Source of the DNA: Bacteroidota bacterium
Lineage (GTDB): Bacteria > Bacteroidota > Bacteroidia > Bacteroidales > FEN-979
Length of the DNA: 64,000 nucleotides
Assembly (NCBI GenBank): GCA_026391355.1
Contig: JAPLDH010000013.1
Span: 57,921-121,920, forward strand
Direction of reading: 5' to 3'
The notes under the pieces were generated by a model. It saw nothing but the letters and a program-made list of their open reading frames with translations. It did no database searches and was not told the origin of the DNA. Positions 35,653 to 44,679 of this stretch are shown piece after piece; position 1 is the first letter of the stretch, and every line of letters starts with the position of its first letter. The position numbers and the translations under genes are program-made.

Positions 35653-36906
35653 TCATCCATTATATTTTTTGAAAATAATGGTAGCATTATGGCCTCCGAA
35701 ACCGAAGGTGTTACTAAGAGCAGATCTGACAATCCTTTCCTGGGCTTTGTTAAATGTAAAATTCAGGTTATTGTCAATCTCGGGATCATCTGTAAAATGA
35801 TTGATGGTCGGTGGAACAATATTATTCTTCACGGCGAGTATTGAGGCGATGGCTTCAATTGATCCGGCGGCACCCAGCAGGTGACCTGTCATGGATTTCG
35901 TTGAGTTAATGTTGATCTTATAGGCATACTCCTTAAAAACCTCCAGTATTGCTTTCGGTTCGATGATGTCACCCAATGGGGTTGCCGTTCCGTGGGTATT
36001 GACATGATCGATGTCCTCTGGTTGCATTTCTGCATCTTCCAATGCACATCGCATGGAAATGATGGCGCCCAGTCCATCGGGATGTGGCTGGGTCATGTGA
36101 AATGCATCTCCCGACAGGCCTGCCCCCGCAACTTCAGCATAGATTTTAGCCCCACGTGACAGGGCATGGTTTAATTCTTCCAGCACCAAACCTGCACCTC
36201 CTTCACCCATTACGAATCCATCACGATCCTTGTCGAAGGGACGAGAGGCAGTGGCGTAATCATCATTTCTGGTCGACATGGCATGCATGCCGTTAAATCC
36301 TCCGACACCGACGGGGGTAATTGCAGCCTCTGATCCTCCGGTTATAAACATATCAGCTTTCCCCAAACGGATGTAATTGAATGCATCCACCAGGGCGTTA
36401 GCGGAAGATGCACACGCGGAAACGGTTGCAAAGTTCGGCCCCCGGAAACCATATTTTATTGAAATATGGCCTGCTGCAATATCAGCAATCATCTTTGGAA
36501 TAAAAAAAGGGTTGAAGCGTGGTGTGCCGTCGCCTTTAGCAAATCCAGTTACCTCCGTTTGGAATGTATCCAACCCTCCAATCCCGGAGGCCCAGATAAC
36601 GCCGATACGGTCGCGGTTTACCTTTGCCATATCAAACCCGGCATCCTTAATCGCTTCATCTGCAGCAACGATCCCGAAAACAGCGTAGGGATCATATTTT
36701 CTCACTTCCTTGCAGTCGAAGTACAATTCGGAATTGAACCCTTTTAATTCACATGCAAACCTGGTCTTGAACTTTGAAGCATCAAAATGAGTGATGGGAC
36801 CGGCTCCACTAACCCCCTTGACCAGATTGCTCCAGTAGTCCTCAACGTTATTGCCAATAGGAGTCAATGCACCTAAGCCAGTAATAACAACTCGCTTTAG
36901 TTCCAC
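35653..36906 (-). CDS. fabF: 3-oxoacyl-[acyl-carrier-protein] synthase II
   Basis: 417 residues from a GTG at 36906. Thiolase fold with N-terminal KRVVITGLGALTPIGNNV, the catalytic Cys in VSACASSANAL (about 165), the catalytic His in VNTHGTATPLGD and in KSMTGHLLGAAGSIE, and GFGGHNATIIFK at the end. It elongates acyl-ACP in fatty acid synthesis. It lies 116 bp after acpP and just before rnc, the conserved Bacteroidota order. Confidence 0.96.
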   Translation of the reverse strand: MELKRVVITGLGALTPIGNNVEDYWSNLVKGVSGAGPITHFDASKFKTRFACELKGFNSELYFDCKEVRKYDPYAVFGIVAADEAIKDAGFDMAKVNRDRIGVIWASGIGGLDTFQTEVTGFAKGDGTPRFNPFFIPKMIADIAAGHISIKYGFRGPNFATVSACASSANALVDAFNYIRLGKADMFITGGSEAAITPVGVGGFNGMHAMSTRNDDYATASRPFDKDRDGFVMGEGGAGLVLEELNHALSRGAKIYAEVAGAGLSGDAFHMTQPHPDGLGAIISMRCALEDAEMQPEDIDHVNTHGTATPLGDIIEPKAILEVFKEYAYKININSTKSMTGHLLGAAGSIEAIASILAVKNNIVPPTINHFTDDPEIDNNLNFTFNKAQERIVRSALSNTFGFGGHNATIIFKKYNG

Positions 36907-37022
36907 GTGTAAGTTATTTGGTGATTACTGCTTTACAAGGAATCCTTCCTGCGGAGGGATTGAATTTCATCTTTTGAGACAAGGCAACAGGCATATGAAG
37001 CTTTTACTTCATTGTCGACCTA

Positions 37023-37259
37023 CTACTTGGTATTGTTCTCAATATACGTAATAGCTTCTCCTACAGTACTGATCTTCTCTGCCTGATCGTCAGGAATGGC
37101 AATGTCAAATTCTTTTTCGAATTCCATGATTAATTCAACAGTATCTAAAGAGTCAGCACCGAGATCATTTGTGAAACTTGCTTCTGGTGTAACTTCATTC
37201 TCGTCAACACCAAGCTTATCAACAATGATAGCTTTAACTTTTGATGCAATGTCAGACAT
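37023..37259 (-). CDS. acpP: Acyl carrier protein
   Basis: 78 residues. The phosphopantetheine site is [13 protein letters not shown] with Ser39 as the modified residue; the helix-rich acidic composition and length are standard. It carries growing acyl chains to FabF and other enzymes. It is the first gene of the acpP-fabF-rnc cluster, transcribed away from purN across an AT-rich divergent region (37260-37523). Confidence 0.97.
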   Translation of the reverse strand: MSDIASKVKAIIVDKLGVDENEVTPEASFTNDLGADSLDTVELIMEFEKEFDIAIPDDQAEKISTVGEAITYIENNTK

Positions 37260-37287
37260 GTTTTCTGTTTTTTGGTTAAACGGACTG

Positions 37288-37295
37288 CAAAGGAA
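37288..37295 (-). promoter_or_regulatory. Weak -7 box for acpP
   Basis: TTCCTTTG on the minus strand, one mismatch from TAnnTTTG, 28 bp before the acpP ATG. The rest of the 264-bp gap is AT-rich divergent promoter DNA with no other gene seen. Confidence 0.35.
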
Positions 37296-37511
37296 TGAAT
37301 TTTAATGTTTAAAAACAAAAATATTTATGATTTTTTAACATTTAATCACTCTATAATTCTGTTTATCAGATTTATATCCCAACACAAAAAGATAAGTGGC
37401 AGGACTATTTTACTAATGTAAAAGTAAAATAATTATGTAATCAAATCACATAAAAAGAAATCAAATGCTAAATAAGCTGTAAAATCATTCATCTTCCATA
37501 CAGGACTTTTG

Positions 37512-37519
37512 TACTTTTG
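37512..37519 (+). promoter_or_regulatory. -7 box almost touching the purN start
   Basis: TACTTTTG, an exact TAnnTTTG match, only four bases before ATG 37524. A transcript starting the usual few bases downstream would have no 5' leader. Confidence 0.55.
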
Positions 37520-37523
37520 CGGG

Positions 37524-38108
37524 ATGAAAAAGATTGCAATATTCGCTTCCGGCAATGGAACCAATGCCCAGCGCATCATTGAATATTTCGCAGATCATCC
37601 CGTTGTCAAGGTCGACCTCGTATTATCCAATAACCCGGATGCTTTTGTGCTGAAAAGGGTAACACCTTATCATATTCCTACCCTGGTTTTTACCAGGGAT
37701 GAATTTTATCACAGTTCCAAAATACTGGATATTCTGCAAGAACGGAATATAGATTTCATTGTTCTTGCGGGATTTTTATGGTTGATACCCGGGAATCTTC
37801 TGGAGGAATATTCCGACCGGATCATCAACATTCACCCTGCACTTCTGCCCAAATTTGGCGGGAAAGGTATGTTTGGACTGCGCGTCCATGAGGCTGTCCT
37901 AAACTCAAAGCAAAGCAAATCGGGAATCACCATCCACCTGGTCAATGAAACCTATGATGACGGGCAGATCATTTTTCAGGAACAATGTGATGTGGAACCG
38001 TCGGATACTCCGGAATCTCTTGCCGCTAAAATACATGCACTGGAGCATGAGTATTACCCGGTGGTAATTGAAGCCCTTCTCCATGACCCGGAGGAAGAGG
38101 ATCAGTAG
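37524..38108 (+). CDS. purN: Phosphoribosylglycinamide formyltransferase
   Basis: 194 residues from ATG 37524; a TTG at 37509 is in frame but lies in the promoter. Motifs are FASGNGTNAQRI (phosphate binding), VLAGFLWLIPG, IINIHPALLPKFGG with catalytic Asn and His, and ITIHLVNETYDDGQII with the catalytic Asp. It transfers a formyl group from 10-formyl-THF in purine synthesis. Its end overlaps the convergent pgi end by 7 bp. Confidence 0.95.
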   Translation: MKKIAIFASGNGTNAQRIIEYFADHPVVKVDLVLSNNPDAFVLKRVTPYHIPTLVFTRDEFYHSSKILDILQERNIDFIVLAGFLWLIPGNLLEEYSDRIINIHPALLPKFGGKGMFGLRVHEAVLNSKQSKSGITIHLVNETYDDGQIIFQEQCDVEPSDTPESLAAKIHALEHEYYPVVIEALLHDPEEEDQ

Positions 38109-39406
38109 CCTTTTTTCCCGAGCAAAGAGAACACCTTTTTTTTATATGCTTCCACTCCCGGCTGATCAAAAGGGTTAACGCCTAGTGTATATCCGCTTAA
38201 AGCACACGAAAATTCAAAGAAATAGATCAATTGTCCGAGGGTTTCCTCATCCACCTGCGGAACTGTAATTCGAATATTGGGCACACCACCCTCCACATGA
38301 GCCAGTGTGGTTCCCTCTTCGGCCTTTTTATTTACCTCGGAAATACTCTTGCCGGCGATATAGTTTAATCCGTCGGCATCTTTTTCATCCATCGGAATGT
38401 TCAAATTCCCTGAAGAATTCTCAACCGAAAGCACCGTTTCAAATATGTCACGGACCCCTTCCTGGATATATTGACCCAGCGAGTGAAGATCAGTGGTAAA
38501 ACTTGCAGAAGATGGATATATGCCTTTGTTCTCTTTCCCTTCACTCTCCCCGAAGAGCTGCTTCCACCATTCGCTGAAATAAAACAAATTGGGTCGGTAA
38601 TTGACCAGTAGTTCAATGGTTTTTCCATTATTGTACAGGACATTTCTCATGGCAGTATAAATCATTGCAGGGTTTGTTGACGGGGAGAGATCGGAAAACA
38701 GGCGTTCCTGCATCTCTCTCGCTCCGGAAATCAGCTTTTCAATATCAAAACCTGCGACAGCGACCGGCAAAAGCCCTACCGGTGTCAATACAGAATATCG
38801 TCCTCCTATATTATCGGGAATAACATACGCTTTATACCCTTCCTTGTCGGCCATTTGCTTCAATGCTCCTTTCCGGGCATCAGTAATGGCAATGATCTTG
38901 TTCGCAATATTCAGTTTGCCGTATTTGTTCTCCAGATGTTCCTTCACAATGCGGAAAGCAATGGCAGGTTCGGTGGTTGTGCCTGATTTTGAAATGACCG
39001 CAACAGAATAGGAATATTGATCAAGGATCCCGAGAAGATCTGCATGATATTCTTCACCAAGGTTATTCCCGGCATACAGGATATGTGGATTCAGGTTTCC
39101 GGGGTTCAGGAGGGAGAAATTATGTGAAAGGGCTTCTATCACCGCCCTTGCACCAAGATAAGATCCACCGATCCCGATGACAACAAAAACATCAGCATGG
39201 CTTTGGATCTCTGCAGCATCTTCCGTTATCCTGGTGATAAGTTCTTTTGAAATCAGGGAAGGCAGCCTCAGCCAACCCAGGAAATCGCTTCCCTTCCCCG
39301 TTCCTGCCAGGAGGAGTTTGTGATGCCCTTTGATTTCCTCTTCTATTGCGCTGAGCTCTTTACTGCTGATGAAGGGCAGTGCATTGCTGATGTCGATGTT
39401 GATCAT
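38102..39406 (-). CDS. pgi: Glucose-6-phosphate isomerase
   Basis: 434 residues, the shorter bacterial form. SIS-type sugar isomerase blocks are GIGGSYLGARAVIEAL, VISKSGTTTEPAIAFR, GGRYSVLTPVGLLP, the catalytic Glu region ESEGKENKGIYPSS and TLGQLIYFFEFSCALSGY, and the final catalytic Lys in GVEAYKKKVF. It interconverts glucose- and fructose-6-phosphate. It is divergent from the histidine kinase across a repeat-rich 172-bp gap. Confidence 0.96.
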   Translation of the reverse strand: MINIDISNALPFISSKELSAIEEEIKGHHKLLLAGTGKGSDFLGWLRLPSLISKELITRITEDAAEIQSHADVFVVIGIGGSYLGARAVIEALSHNFSLLNPGNLNPHILYAGNNLGEEYHADLLGILDQYSYSVAVISKSGTTTEPAIAFRIVKEHLENKYGKLNIANKIIAITDARKGALKQMADKEGYKAYVIPDNIGGRYSVLTPVGLLPVAVAGFDIEKLISGAREMQERLFSDLSPSTNPAMIYTAMRNVLYNNGKTIELLVNYRPNLFYFSEWWKQLFGESEGKENKGIYPSSASFTTDLHSLGQYIQEGVRDIFETVLSVENSSGNLNIPMDEKDADGLNYIAGKSISEVNKKAEEGTTLAHVEGGVPNIRITVPQVDEETLGQLIYFFEFSCALSGYTLGVNPFDQPGVEAYKKKVFSLLGKKGY

Positions 39407-39445
39407 GGTTGGAGTGTTAGTTGTTGGTACGAAATTAAGAAAAAG

Positions 39446-39469
39446 AAGTGACAGGGTGACAAAGTGACA
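39446..39469. repeat. Three 8-bp units (RRGTGACA)
   Basis: AAGTGACA GGGTGACA AAGTGACA between pgi and the histidine kinase. The unit is one base from the RRGTGATC/GRTCACTY units at 51002-51049 and 63318-63835. Confidence 0.7.
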
Positions 39470-39486
39470 CGTTAAAAAGAATCATA

Positions 39487-39518
39487 TTGAAGGGAAAGGT
39501 CGCGACCTCTCCCTTCAA
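39487..39518. repeat. 32-bp near-perfect palindrome
   Basis: TTGAAGGGAAAGGTCG followed directly by its reverse complement with one mismatch; no loop. It lies in the pgi/histidine kinase intergenic region, between two short tandem arrays. Confidence 0.8.
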
Positions 39519-39522
39519 ATTT

Positions 39523-39554
39523 GTGCCTCTGTGCCTCTGTGCCTCTGTGCCTTT
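39523..39554. repeat. Four 8-bp units (GTGCCTCT)
   Basis: Three perfect GTGCCTCT units and one GTGCCTTT, ending 12 bp before the -7 box of the histidine kinase gene. A remnant (CCTCTGTGCCTTC) recurs at 51061-51073. Confidence 0.8.
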
Positions 39555-39565
39555 TAAAAATACAT

Positions 39566-39573
39566 TACTTTTG
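39566..39573 (+). promoter_or_regulatory. -7 box almost touching the histidine kinase start
   Basis: TACTTTTG, an exact match, five bases before ATG 39579; the same layout as purN. Confidence 0.55.
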
Positions 39574-39578
39574 CAGAC

Positions 39579-40919
39579 ATGAACCGGAAGAGTGTCATTT
39601 TTGCCATCATCATCATGTCGATCGCACTGATCGGGCTGATGGGTATCCAGATCTACTGGATCAGGAATGCCACTGCGGTAAAGGAGTCTTCTTTCCGGAA
39701 TGCAGCCAATGATGTGATCAGGCAGGTCATTGCCAAAATAGAGCGGCTGGAAAAAAAGAAAGCCCTTGAAGTGAACCCGTTTGAAGGAATGCTGAATTTT
39801 ACTCGCCATCTCCCTTATGAGGGATTTATCACTGTTCAGGGTCTTGATTCATTGATTTCCTATGAATTATCACAGAAGAACATCGATACAAAATATGAAT
39901 TTGGTATCTATAAACCCGAAACAGAGACATTCCTTTTGGAAAGATCGAGCCGGTACCGGAAAGATCTCAAGGAAAAAGGATATGCCAACCTGCTTTTTCC
40001 GAGCGATATTTTTACAACACCCGAATACCTGCTGGTTTATTTCCCGCATGAGAAAGAATTCCTGTTAACCGAACTCTGGAGTATGATCTTGATCTCGATG
40101 ACGCTGATCATCATCATCGTATATTCCTTTACATATACGGTGACCACCATTTTCAGGCAAAAGCGACTTTCCGAAATGAAGAATGATTTCATGAACAATA
40201 TGACCCATGAATTCAAAACCCCAATCTCTACGATCTCCCTTGCATGCGAAGCATTAAGTGACAAGGACGTCCTGAAAAACGGGGAGTTCTATAGAAATTA
40301 CATCAATATCATCGTTGAAGAAAATAAAAGGCTGGCAGGGATGGCTGAAAAGATTCTCCAAACGGCTGTTCTGGATAAGGGTCAGCTTAAGATGAAGAGA
40401 GAAAACATCAATCTCCATGACATCATTTCCGATGTTATAAAAAATATCCGTATACAGGTGGAGATCAAGGATGGAATGATCAATCGCAATTTTACCGCTA
40501 CCCAGCCCGTTATATCAGGAGATAAAGTTCACCTTACAAACCTTATCTATAATCTTCTCGACAATGCAAACAAATATTCCATCCGCAAACCCCTGATACA
40601 GGTCCATACGGAAAACACATCCAATGGAATCCTCATCACCATTGAGGATAATGGCATCGGGATCAGCAAAATGGAACAGAAAAAAATATTTGATAAACTT
40701 TACCGTGTCCCTACAGGAAATATTCATGAAGTGCGTGGTTTTGGTCTCGGCTTAAGCTATGTAAAAGCAATCGTAGAGGAGCATGAAGGAAAGATCAACC
40801 TGGAAAGTGAGATCAATAAAGGAAGCAGGTTCAGGATCTTTTTACCTTTCGGTGACCTCGATGAAAACAATAAATTCAAAACATCAATATGGAGAAAAAC
40901 CAAATCAAAGTACTTTTAG
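39579..40919 (+). CDS. Membrane sensor histidine kinase
   Basis: 446 residues. TM1 (about 6-28), a periplasmic domain of roughly 135 residues with no recognised fold, TM2 (about 166-188), no clear HAMP. The H-box NNMTHEFKTPISTISLACEA has the phospho-accepting His in MTHEF. The ATPase part shows NLIYNLLDNANKYS (N box), IEDNGIGISKMEQ (G1) and GFGLGLSYVKAIVEEHEGKI (G2). Its end overlaps the response regulator start by 31 bp, so they form a coupled two-component pair. The signal is unknown. Confidence 0.93.
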   Translation: MNRKSVIFAIIIMSIALIGLMGIQIYWIRNATAVKESSFRNAANDVIRQVIAKIERLEKKKALEVNPFEGMLNFTRHLPYEGFITVQGLDSLISYELSQKNIDTKYEFGIYKPETETFLLERSSRYRKDLKEKGYANLLFPSDIFTTPEYLLVYFPHEKEFLLTELWSMILISMTLIIIIVYSFTYTVTTIFRQKRLSEMKNDFMNNMTHEFKTPISTISLACEALSDKDVLKNGEFYRNYINIIVEENKRLAGMAEKILQTAVLDKGQLKMKRENINLHDIISDVIKNIRIQVEIKDGMINRNFTATQPVISGDKVHLTNLIYNLLDNANKYSIRKPLIQVHTENTSNGILITIEDNGIGISKMEQKKIFDKLYRVPTGNIHEVRGFGLGLSYVKAIVEEHEGKINLESEINKGSRFRIFLPFGDLDENNKFKTSIWRKTKSKYF

Positions 40920-41590
40920 CGGAAGATGAACGAAATCTCGGGAACATTCTGAAAAGCTATCTGGATGCCAAAGGGTACACCACTTCATTATGTGTCAATG
41001 GTCAGGAGGCGATCGACCTGTTCAAAAAGAAAGAGTTCGACTTTTGCATTCTCGATATCATGATGCCGGTAAAGGACGGATTTGAGGTTGCCAGGGAGAT
41101 CCGTGCGAAGGATAAAAAAGTTCCGATCCTGTTTCTGACCGCTAAATCAATGCAGGAGGACAAGTTAAAGGGATTCGAGGTAGGAGCTGATGATTACATC
41201 ACCAAACCTTTCAGCATGGAGGAACTGCTGGTCAGGATACAGGCCATTCTCCGGAGAACGGAATATAAAGTTAAAAATGTCAACAATACCAATATATTCA
41301 GGATCGGCCAGTATTTGTTTGATTTTAACCGCCAGGTATTGTCCATTCATGGAACAGAACATAAGCTCACATCCAAGGAGGCTGGGTTGTTACAGCTATT
41401 ATGCACCAATGCCAATGAGGTCCTCGACCGCAGTGTAGCCCTCAACAAGGTCTGGAATGACGACAGTTATTTCAATGCACGAAGTATGGATGTTTACATC
41501 GTGAAGTTACGGAAATACCTGAAAGAAGATCCCAGTGTGGAACTGATCAATGTCCATGGTATTGGTTTTAAGTTGGTTATGAATAAATAA
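40889..41590 (+). CDS. OmpR-family response regulator
   Basis: 233 residues. The receiver domain has LLAEDERNL (acidic pair), CILDIMMPVKDGFEVAR with the phospho-accepting Asp53, FLTAKS and GADDYITKPFSMEELLVR. The C-terminal winged helix (about 135-230) has LTSKEAGLLQLLCTNANEVLDR and SMDVYIVKLRKYL. Partner of the kinase upstream; rsmI follows 6 bp later and may be co-transcribed. Confidence 0.94.
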   Translation: MEKNQIKVLLAEDERNLGNILKSYLDAKGYTTSLCVNGQEAIDLFKKKEFDFCILDIMMPVKDGFEVAREIRAKDKKVPILFLTAKSMQEDKLKGFEVGADDYITKPFSMEELLVRIQAILRRTEYKVKNVNNTNIFRIGQYLFDFNRQVLSIHGTEHKLTSKEAGLLQLLCTNANEVLDRSVALNKVWNDDSYFNARSMDVYIVKLRKYLKEDPSVELINVHGIGFKLVMNK

Positions 41591-41596
41591 TAAACC

Positions 41597-42268
41597 ATGC
41601 CACAGCTATATCTGGTACCAACCCCGATTGGCAACCTTGAAGACATCACTTTCCGTGCAATCCGTATATTGAAGGAAGCGGACCTTGTGCTGGCCGAAGA
41701 TACCCGGAAGACACTTATTCTGTTAAAACATTACGGTATTGAACAAAAGGTCGTTTCACACCACAGTTTCAATGAACACCAAACGCTGAAAACAGTGGTC
41801 GGGAAGATACGGAGCGGCCTAACGGTTGCCCTGGTAAGCGATGCAGGTACTCCCGGGATCTCCGATCCGGGGTATTTGCTTTTACGGGAGTGCCTGAAAG
41901 ACGGAATCAAGGTTGAGTGTTTGCCTGGTCCTACTGCTTTTATCCCTGCACTGGTTAACTCGGGAATACCCTGCGACCGTTTCCTGTTTGAAGGATTCCT
42001 GCCCCATAAGAAAGGCCGGCAAACCAGGCTGAAGGAGTTATCAGAAGAAAAAACAACCATGGTATTCTATGAATCTCCTCACCGGTTGCTTAAAACACTT
42101 GAACAGTTCTGTGAATATTTCGGAGAGGATCGCACTGCCTGTGTTTCGAGGGAATTAACGAAGATCTACGAAGAAAACCGCAGAGGAACGCTTACAGAAT
42201 TGAAAGCTCATTTCGGGGAAAAAGAGGTCAGGGGGGAAATCGTGATCGTGGTTCAGGGAAAAAAATAA
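41597..42268 (+). CDS. rsmI: 16S rRNA (cytidine1402-2'-O)-methyltransferase
   Basis: 223 residues of the RsmI (YraL) family: LYLVPTPIGNLEDITFRAIR at the start, LAEDTRKT, VALVSDAGTPGISDPG (AdoMet loop), VECLPGPTAFIPALVNSG and FYESPHRLLKTLEQF. It 2'-O-methylates C1402 of 16S rRNA in the decoding centre. Slightly shorter than the E. coli protein because the C-terminal extension is missing, which is normal in Bacteroidota. Confidence 0.94.
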   Translation: MPQLYLVPTPIGNLEDITFRAIRILKEADLVLAEDTRKTLILLKHYGIEQKVVSHHSFNEHQTLKTVVGKIRSGLTVALVSDAGTPGISDPGYLLLRECLKDGIKVECLPGPTAFIPALVNSGIPCDRFLFEGFLPHKKGRQTRLKELSEEKTTMVFYESPHRLLKTLEQFCEYFGEDRTACVSRELTKIYEENRRGTLTELKAHFGEKEVRGEIVIVVQGKK

Positions 42269-42271
42269 AAC

Positions 42272-42544
42272 CTACCGGGTCCGGATATCGAAAGAGGTGT
42301 AATTCCGGACAATTCCGTCTTCCATCAATATTTTATCTATTCTTGCCCCAAGAGGTCCAACCTTGCACCAATCCATAAAATTCCGGAGGTTTTCTTCTTC
42401 CCCTTCCGCTTCAATGTACACCGAACCGTCATCGACATTCTGAACAAAGCCATTCACACCCATATGATAGGCTTTCTGCATGGCCGAAAAACGAAACCCG
42501 ATCCGGTGAACCTTCCCGTAAATTCTAAGTTTAACATTTTTCAT
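42272..42544 (-). CDS. acyP: Acylphosphatase
   Basis: 90 residues from ATG 42544. The phosphate-binding block reads RIYGKVHRIGFRFSAMQKA with the catalytic Arg in GFR, and GVNGFVQNVDDGSVYIEAEG holds the catalytic Asn. The usual QGVGFR is HRIGFR here, a conservative change. It hydrolyses acyl phosphates. It is convergent with rsmI (3 bp apart). Confidence 0.9.
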   Translation of the reverse strand: MKNVKLRIYGKVHRIGFRFSAMQKAYHMGVNGFVQNVDDGSVYIEAEGEEENLRNFMDWCKVGPLGARIDKILMEDGIVRNYTSFDIRTR

Positions 42545-42562
42545 AAACAAGAGGATTACATT

Positions 42563-44611
42563 TCATTTCAAACCCGGTTCATCAGGAGGGTTTTCAGCTT
42601 TTGAGGAATGGCCATGCCCGTGAGTCTTAGGAATAAAGATATGCTTGACGGCGTTGTAAAAATAGGAAATAATCAGGAACAGGGTTCCAAGAATCAGCAG
42701 AAGAACAGTTTTTTCTCCAATGGTAAATGACATCATATCAAACAGCAGTAACTTCACGATGGTCATAATCAGGATGACCAGTGAAAAAACCCTTAAGAAC
42801 CTGGCCTTTTTGATAAAACCCAGGATCAGAATAAACAGCGATGCACATAGAAGAAAAAGAGAATATGGAAGCTTATGCGTCCATGAAATGGTTTCAATGA
42901 CGCCTGATCTTTGCCGGTCCCCAATGATCACCATTAGATGATCAAACTCAGAAAGGATGAGAAAAAAGGCCATCACTGTGAAATAAACCCAATATGTTTT
43001 GATCAGTACCTTTTTGAAACTATAAACTCTCCTTACATAATAATAAATGAGAAAAAGAAGTACAATAACCAGGGCAAGGATGAGATAGTGAAACAGAAAT
43101 TCAGGGAACCAGATTGAACCGGATTCAAGATAATTGCTGCGGATCTTAAGGATGTCAAGATGTACGATGGTGGGATATATAATCAATGAGATGATTCCCA
43201 CCGCCAGGATTTTCGGAAGGAAACTGGAATTCTGACCCGAAAGGACAGGAATGATAATCAGAAAATAGAGGCAATTGAAAGAGAACCAGATCAGGATTCG
43301 TGCTTCATCATTTGCAAAGAGGTTTGAGAGCAGAAAATCATATATCAGAAAAAGTGAAAGATAGATAAAAAGAAGTATCAATCCCTTGAGTATCTTACGG
43401 GTATTGCTCCGGTGAAACCATTTTTTGGATATGCTGATATGAAGCGTTTTTGTTGTGCTATTCAAAAAAACAAGGGAGCCCAGCATAAAAGCAGAAGCCA
43501 GAACCGCTTTATAAAAAATGGTAATATCGAGGGGAAGGGGTTCTGTAAAAACCGCAGGAATATACCCGAGGATCCATTGCGTTAAGTGGTAAAAAATGGC
43601 CAGGGTGAGCGCCAAAAGCGAAATGACAACGGATGACTGGTCACCGGTGAATTTTGAGAGTATCATCAGTAATACCGCAAATGTCGTCAGAAACAGGACA
43701 GCATAATTCATGGAAAAGACCAAAGAGGGGATACATGATAACAAAAATGCAATATAAAAAAGGTAAGCGATCCTGTTGAACCCCGATTGGCGCTTGCTCA
43801 CAATGAACATGGCAGAAAGGTTAAAAAGAGCCATTGAAAGAGTTAAGGGAAGATACATAAAATTGTAACCTGACCACCACAGGATGAAAAAAACAGAAAT
43901 AAAATAAAAGCCTGAGTTTGCGATGATAAGAAGGAATTCCAACCGACGTATCCAGACTCTCCTTTTAAGATAATTGCCGTTTAGGTTCGCCAGATAAAAA
44001 GCCATGTGGATCAGAAAACCACCAATAATGTAAGCATAAAACAGGAAGAGATTGAAGTCCATGATCTCCCGGAGTATCCAGTAAAGGGCAAATAATATCC
44101 AAACAATGAGTGCAAAAGTTTGTATCCCGATTTTTTGTACTCTGACTGAAAGATAAATGAGAGAGGGGATGGTAAGCATAAAGAAGATGATGGTGCCGAT
44201 CATTGCACCGGAAGGACCCGTATTGACCAGAATAACCTGGCGATGAACTTTTGTTCCTGAAGAATGGAAAAAATCGATAATAACTGAAGTAGCATCACTT
44301 ATAATCTGCCTGAAGAATCCAAAGAATTCCATCGATGTGATGGAAAGATAACCTGCAACAAGGATAAAAATAATCCCCACAATGGGCAGAAACCGTCGTG
44401 CAAGAAGGTTCTCGCTTCTTCTGTAACCCGATCGGCCATGGCTTTCCAATGACTTCTGTTCCCTTTGGTGATGATGTCTGTTCGAGTGCCTGTGACTCCG
44501 CGATGATTGTCGTTGATCTCTTCCGGAAAGATCAGGGAATCCTTTCCCGTTTTGATCTCCTGAATCTGAAGGTTTTGGTGTTAAATCGGAGCCTGGTGTA
44601 ATATCCGCCAT
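42563..44611 (-). CDS. Large polytopic membrane protein, DUF2339-like
   Basis: 682 residues. A hydrophilic N-terminus (1-70) rich in Ser/Arg/His (SHRHSNRHHHQREQ) precedes about 18-20 TM helices, and the protein ends with a His-rich tail (KTHGHGHSS). The last helices (VKLLLFDMMSFTIGEK then LFLIISYFYNAV) resemble the DUF2339 C-terminus. No enzymatic motif is seen; the function is unknown. The His clusters suggest possible metal contact (inference). A TAATTTTG -7 box precedes the ATG. Confidence 0.7.
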   Translation of the reverse strand: MADITPGSDLTPKPSDSGDQNGKGFPDLSGRDQRQSSRSHRHSNRHHHQREQKSLESHGRSGYRRSENLLARRFLPIVGIIFILVAGYLSITSMEFFGFFRQIISDATSVIIDFFHSSGTKVHRQVILVNTGPSGAMIGTIIFFMLTIPSLIYLSVRVQKIGIQTFALIVWILFALYWILREIMDFNLFLFYAYIIGGFLIHMAFYLANLNGNYLKRRVWIRRLEFLLIIANSGFYFISVFFILWWSGYNFMYLPLTLSMALFNLSAMFIVSKRQSGFNRIAYLFYIAFLLSCIPSLVFSMNYAVLFLTTFAVLLMILSKFTGDQSSVVISLLALTLAIFYHLTQWILGYIPAVFTEPLPLDITIFYKAVLASAFMLGSLVFLNSTTKTLHISISKKWFHRSNTRKILKGLILLFIYLSLFLIYDFLLSNLFANDEARILIWFSFNCLYFLIIIPVLSGQNSSFLPKILAVGIISLIIYPTIVHLDILKIRSNYLESGSIWFPEFLFHYLILALVIVLLFLIYYYVRRVYSFKKVLIKTYWVYFTVMAFFLILSEFDHLMVIIGDRQRSGVIETISWTHKLPYSLFLLCASLFILILGFIKKARFLRVFSLVILIMTIVKLLLFDMMSFTIGEKTVLLLILGTLFLIISYFYNAVKHIFIPKTHGHGHSSKAENPPDEPGLK

Positions 44612-44636
44612 TACTGCTAATTAAAATGAATGAAGG

Positions 44637-44644
44637 CAAAATTA
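44637..44644 (-). promoter_or_regulatory. -7 box for the DUF2339-like gene
   Basis: TAATTTTG on the minus strand, exact TAnnTTTG match, 25 bp before ATG 44611. Confidence 0.55.
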
Positions 44645-44655
44645 GAAAAAAAAGC

Positions 44656-44663
44656 TATCTTTA
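44656..44663 (+). promoter_or_regulatory. Candidate -7 box for the SRAP gene
   Basis: TATCTTTA, one mismatch from TAnnTTTG, 16 bp before ATG 44680. It overlaps the divergent promoter region of the DUF2339-like gene. Confidence 0.4.
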
Positions 44664-44679
44664 TGATCATTTTACTAAA

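Noticed and set aside
39435..39809. 124-codon minus-strand ORF between pgi and the histidine kinase
   Set aside because: It is antisense to the kinase start and crosses the palindrome and tandem arrays; no homology-like features.
44626..44679. Upstream in-frame start for the SRAP protein
   Set aside because: The family requires Cys at position 2, fixing the start at 44680.
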